A stretch of DNA of 29,597 nucleotides from Aureococcus anophagefferens (Eukaryota; Sar; Pelagophyceae; Pelagomonadales; Pelagomonadaceae), in assembly GCF_000186865.1 (NCBI RefSeq), contig NW_008705624.1, positions 55,448 to 85,044 of the forward strand. The letters run 5' to 3'. The notes under the pieces were generated by a model that saw only the letters and a list, made by a program, of their open reading frames with translations, made no database searches and was not told the DNA's origin. Each line of letters starts with the position of its first letter. Position 1 is the first letter of the stretch. The position numbers and the translations under genes are program-made. Positions 26,988 through 29,597 of this stretch are shown in pieces.

Positions 26988-28987
26988 CTAGGAGTTACCC
27001 AAGAACGCGCCTACCTCGGCGCGGATGAAGGCCCGCTCCGCGTCCATGCCGTCGCGCCACGGGTCGCCCGCGCGGTGGCCGAAGGGCGAGCGGATGGGTC
27101 GGAGCGTCGCGCCGGGGATGGCCGCGACCTCGCGCCGCTCGATCTCGTCCGCTCGGAAGTACGCCTACCAGGCGCATCGGTGACGACTTTTTCGTGGTTT
27201 TCAAATGCTCTCGAAAGTCGTCGCGACCGCTGGACGCCGGGTGGCGCGTCGGTGTCGCAGGGCAGGAACAGGCACCTCGCCTCGATGGCCTCCAGACCCG
27301 GCGGTCGCTCCGCCGCGGCGCGCCAGCACGCGAGCATCGCCCGCAGGTCGTCCGGGTCGTCGGTCGCGAAGCCGGCGACGTAGGACCGCTCGAGGAAGTC
27401 GTCGAGATCCTCGAACCCCAGGCGCGCCCAGGCCCGCTCCGCGTAGAAGTCGTAGGAGACGCCCCAGCCCGCGTAGACGAGCGCGAACGCGCGGAGCGCC
27501 GCGCTCCGGTCGCCGCCCTCGAGCGCGGCGTCGAGCGCGTCGAGGAACACGCGGTTGTAGTCGGAGCAGCCCGCGGCGCCGCAGACCGCGACGACGGCGG
27601 CGACGCCGCCCCCGCGCGCGAGCGCCAGCGCCTGCATGGCGCCCATGGAGTAGCCGTAGGCGACGTCGACGGTCCGCCCCGGCCCGAACGCGGCGTCGCA
27701 CGCGCGCCGCAGCGCGCGCGCCTGGTCGTCGACGGTCACGACGGGCGGGTAGGCGGCGCAGGTCGACGGCGAGCTGCTCACGCCGTTGCCGAGCATGTTC
27801 GCGACGAGGACCGCGTCCGCGTGCTCGAGCAGCAACGGCACGTTGTACGCGAGCTCCGCGTGGACGGCGCCGAAGGAGCTCGGGTGCACGGCGACGCGCG
27901 GGCCGGAGCGGTCGCCGTAGACGCGGTAGGCGAGCGTCGCGCCGCCGGGGAGCGCGCCGCCGCCGTCGAGCGGGAGGCCGCCGACGTCGACGCGCTCGAG
28001 GCGCGGGTCCGCGGCCGCGGCGCGCGCGGCCGCGGACGCGAGGCCCCGGCGCGGCGCCGTCCAGCAGCGCGGCTTCCAGGGCGCGAGCGCGCGCGCCGCG
28101 CGCGCGCCGCAGAGCACGGAGCCGTTGCCGGACCCCTCGAAGCGCGGCGGCGCCGCGGGCGCGAAGTGGGCCGCGAGGAGGTCCGCGGTGCTTTCCGCGT
28201 AGCGCGTCGACGGCGCGCAGACGAGGAACGCCGCGTACGTCGCCTCGTCGCTTTCCGCGAAGAGCCGGGCCGCGTCCGCGGCGGCCGCGGCGACGTGCGC
28301 GTCGACGACGTCGTCCTCGTGGGCCCAGGCCCACATGACGAGCGGCGCGCGCGCGTCGTAGGCCCAGGGCAGGCTCCGGAAGGCGTCGCGCTTGACGACG
28401 TTCGTGAAGCGGAGCGACGCGACCTCGAGGCCGCAGGCGCGCGCGTAGGCGGCGCCGACGGCGTCGCCGACCTCCTTCGAGAGGCCGTAGGACTCGCGCG
28501 GCCGCGGCGCGTCGCCGTCGCGGAGCGGCAGGCGCGCCGGCGAAAAGGCGCGCGCGTCGTGGCTCCAGCCCATGGCGAAGGCGCTCGAGCTCAGGACGAC
28601 GCGCCGCACGCCCGCGCGCGCGGCGGCGTCGAGGACGTTCAGCGTCGACGCGACGTTCGCCCCGAAGAGCTCGGACGGCGCCGCGTCCTCGAGGCCGATG
28701 ACGCCCGCGGCCTCGAGCGCCGCGCCGAGCGACGCGTCGACGGTCGGCGGCGGCTCGCGCGCGGGCCCCGGGAGGGCCGCGGCGTGGATCACGACGTCGA
28801 CGCCCTCGAAGGCCGAAGCCCAGGTGTGTCGCCCGTCCGCGGAGAGGTCCGCGACGTGGCTCACGTCGGCGCCGGGCGCGCGGTCCAGCGTCGCGGCGAC
28901 CTCCTGGCCGGCCGCGCGGCAGGCGCGCGCGATGGAGCCGCCGAGCCGGCCGGCCGTGCCCGTCACGGCAATGCGGAGGGCGCACAT
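26988..28987 (-). CDS. NAD-dependent epimerase fused to MetX-like alpha/beta hydrolase; two exons
   Basis: Exon 1 runs 28987 to 27248 (580 codons) and exon 2 runs 27164 to 26988, giving 638 aa. The N-terminal half is an extended SDR/epimerase: TGTAGRLGG at 9-17 binds NAD, SSSAFAMGW and YGLSK (Tyr167, Lys171) form the active site. The C-terminal half (about 345-638) is an alpha/beta hydrolase of the homoserine O-acyltransferase (MetX) type: GYSMGA with Ser447, CDTDAYF with Asp580, and SPFGHRAGDPW with His610. The last part appears only after removing an 83-nt intron; reading through gives 86 low-complexity residues without the His. Fusion of these two enzymes is unusual. The ATG at 28987 directly precedes the Rossmann beta strand, so no targeting signal is seen. 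The substrate is unknown. Confidence 0.7.
27165..27247 (-). other. 83-nt GC-AG intron with internal stem
   Basis: The donor is GAC|GCGCCACC and the acceptor GGTAG|GCGTAC on the minus strand. Its removal joins CDTD to AYFRADE and opens the frame to the conserved GHRAG end; length is not a multiple of three, so it must be spliced. Inside, GACGACTTT (27182-27190, plus) pairs with AAAGTCGTC (27214-27222). CACCGACGCGCC and CACCGATGCGCC flank most of it as near-direct repeats, so it may be a decayed introner. Confidence 0.65.
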
Positions 28988-29130
28988 TACGAATTGTCCG
29001 AAGTCACGCAAGTCTCTAGCTAGCTCACTGCGACGCGGACACGCACATGCTCAACTCTCTGCGGCAATTTTTCTTCAGCGTGAAGTCACAAAAAATGTTC
29101 GAGGGGCTGGCCCCTCCAGAGGGGGCCGAC
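28988..29130. other. AT-richer spacer upstream of the epimerase fusion gene
   Basis: It contains TCTCTAGCTAGCTC near 29013, CAATTTTTCTTCAGCG near 29064 and a run of A before position 29096. Next come two short inverted repeats, GGGGC-TG-GCCCC at 29103-29114 and GGCCCC with GGGGCC at about 29109-29127. A promoter for the minus-strand gene is expected here, but no specific element is recognised. Confidence 0.3.
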
Positions 29131-29597
29131 CACCAGGCATACACCAGCCGGGCATACACCGGCATAGCAGCCGCATAGCAGCCGCATAGCGGACGCATAG
29201 CGGACGCATAGCGGACGCATAGCAGCCGCATACCACCCGCATAGCAGGCGCATAGCAGGCGCATAGTAGACGCATAGTAGACGCATAGTAGACGCATAGT
29301 AGACGCATAGTAGACGCATAGTAGACGCATAGTAGGCGCATAGCAGACGCATAGCAGGCGCATAAGACCAGCATAGCAGGCGCATACCACCAGCATAGCA
29401 GCCCGGCGACCGCTGTCGACGACCCCAGGCGACGGCCGCCGGAGGTCGCCGCATAGCAGGCGCATACCACCAGCATAGCAGCCGCATACAACCCGCATAC
29501 GACCCGCATAAAACCCGCATACGACCCGCATACGACCCGCATACCACCCGCATACCACCCGCATACCACCCGCATACCACCCGCATACGACCAGCAT
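29131..29597. repeat. 11-bp minisatellite (about 40 units, core ending CGCAT) reaching the window edge
   Basis: From about 29137 the sequence repeats every 11 bp as A-N6-CGCAT-like units, such as AGCAGGCGCAT, AGTAGACGCAT, AGCGGACGCAT and ACGACCCGCAT. Homogeneous blocks occur: six AGTAGACGCAT in a row around 29273-29338, and several ACCACCCGCAT at the right end. The first two units are irregular (15 and 10 bp). One 58-bp unit (about 29397-29453) carries an insert whose ends, CGGCGACC and GGTCGCCG, are inverted repeats. On the minus strand each unit has an ATG and no stop in any frame, so long open frames there are an artefact of the repeat. It may be subtelomeric or intergenic satellite DNA. 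Confidence 0.9.

Noticed and set aside
27011..27247. Read-through C-terminus of the epimerase fusion
   Set aside because: Arg/Ser/Pro-rich, lacks the catalytic His; the spliced alternative gives the conserved family ending.
29025..29597. Three Tyr/Cys/Met-rich open frames of 166-190 aa
   Set aside because: They are the three frames of an 11-bp repeat without stops; no independent coding evidence.
1..29597. tRNA, rRNA, CRISPR array, bacterial promoters or ribosome binding sites
   Set aside because: No cloverleaf-like B-box, rRNA core or spaced repeats seen; the 11-bp array has no spacers. The genes are eukaryotic in type.

Overview
The window looks like nuclear DNA of a compact, very GC-rich marine alga, most likely a stramenopile of the pelagophyte type (Aureococcus-like). 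Four things suggest this. Codon third positions are almost all G or C. Genes are eukaryotic (WDR75/Utp17-like WD40 protein, F-box, SAP, MATH-like), carry Kozak-type starts and have few introns. Two or three proteins carry N-terminal presequences with an ASAFAP-like Phe motif, as used for import into secondary plastids. One intron has terminal inverted repeats and an 8-bp target-site duplication, the hallmark of introner elements described in Aureococcus. No tRNA, rRNA, CRISPR or bacterial operon signal was seen.

Layout, left to right. 437-2461 (+) is a membrane protein with two Popeye/cyclic-nucleotide-binding-like units. 2510-4099 (-) is a type II membrane glycosyltransferase-like protein. 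4190-5680 (+) is an acyl-protein-thioesterase-like hydrolase whose nucleophile Ser is Asp. 5688-6539 (-) is a Nudix-like protein with a degenerate box. 6658-10493 (-) is a two-exon gene for a 1211-aa disordered protein, split by the introner. 10770-11357 (+) is MATH-like. 11499-14099 (+) carries five helicase-associated-type repeats and a SAP domain. 14382-15353 (+) is a secreted or anchored Cys-containing protein. 15504-16745 (-) is fucosyltransferase-like. 16850-18091 (+) is an F-box-like protein. 18214-19710 (+) is a short-chain dehydrogenase fusion. 19882-21492 (+) is unknown. 21699-23965 (-) is WDR75-like with an apparent frameshift. 24132-25337 (-) is a plastid-targeted thioredoxin-fold-like protein. 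25395-26870 (-) is an organelle-targeted coiled-coil PD-(D/E)XK-like protein. 26988-28987 (-) is an epimerase fused to a MetX-like hydrolase, with a GC-AG intron. 29131-29597 is an 11-bp minisatellite running off the right edge.

The genes do not form one pathway; this is ordinary, tightly packed eukaryotic gene space. Divergent pairs share spacers of about 90-280 bp, and convergent pairs end as close as 7 bp apart. The strongest novelty is the introner intron, whose predicted splicing exactly restores the pre-insertion reading frame. Next come a second non-canonical intron that separates the catalytic Asp from the His of the MetX-like domain, the Ser-to-Asp thioesterase, and inverted repeats that bury a start codon. 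All family calls rest on motif reading without database searches.
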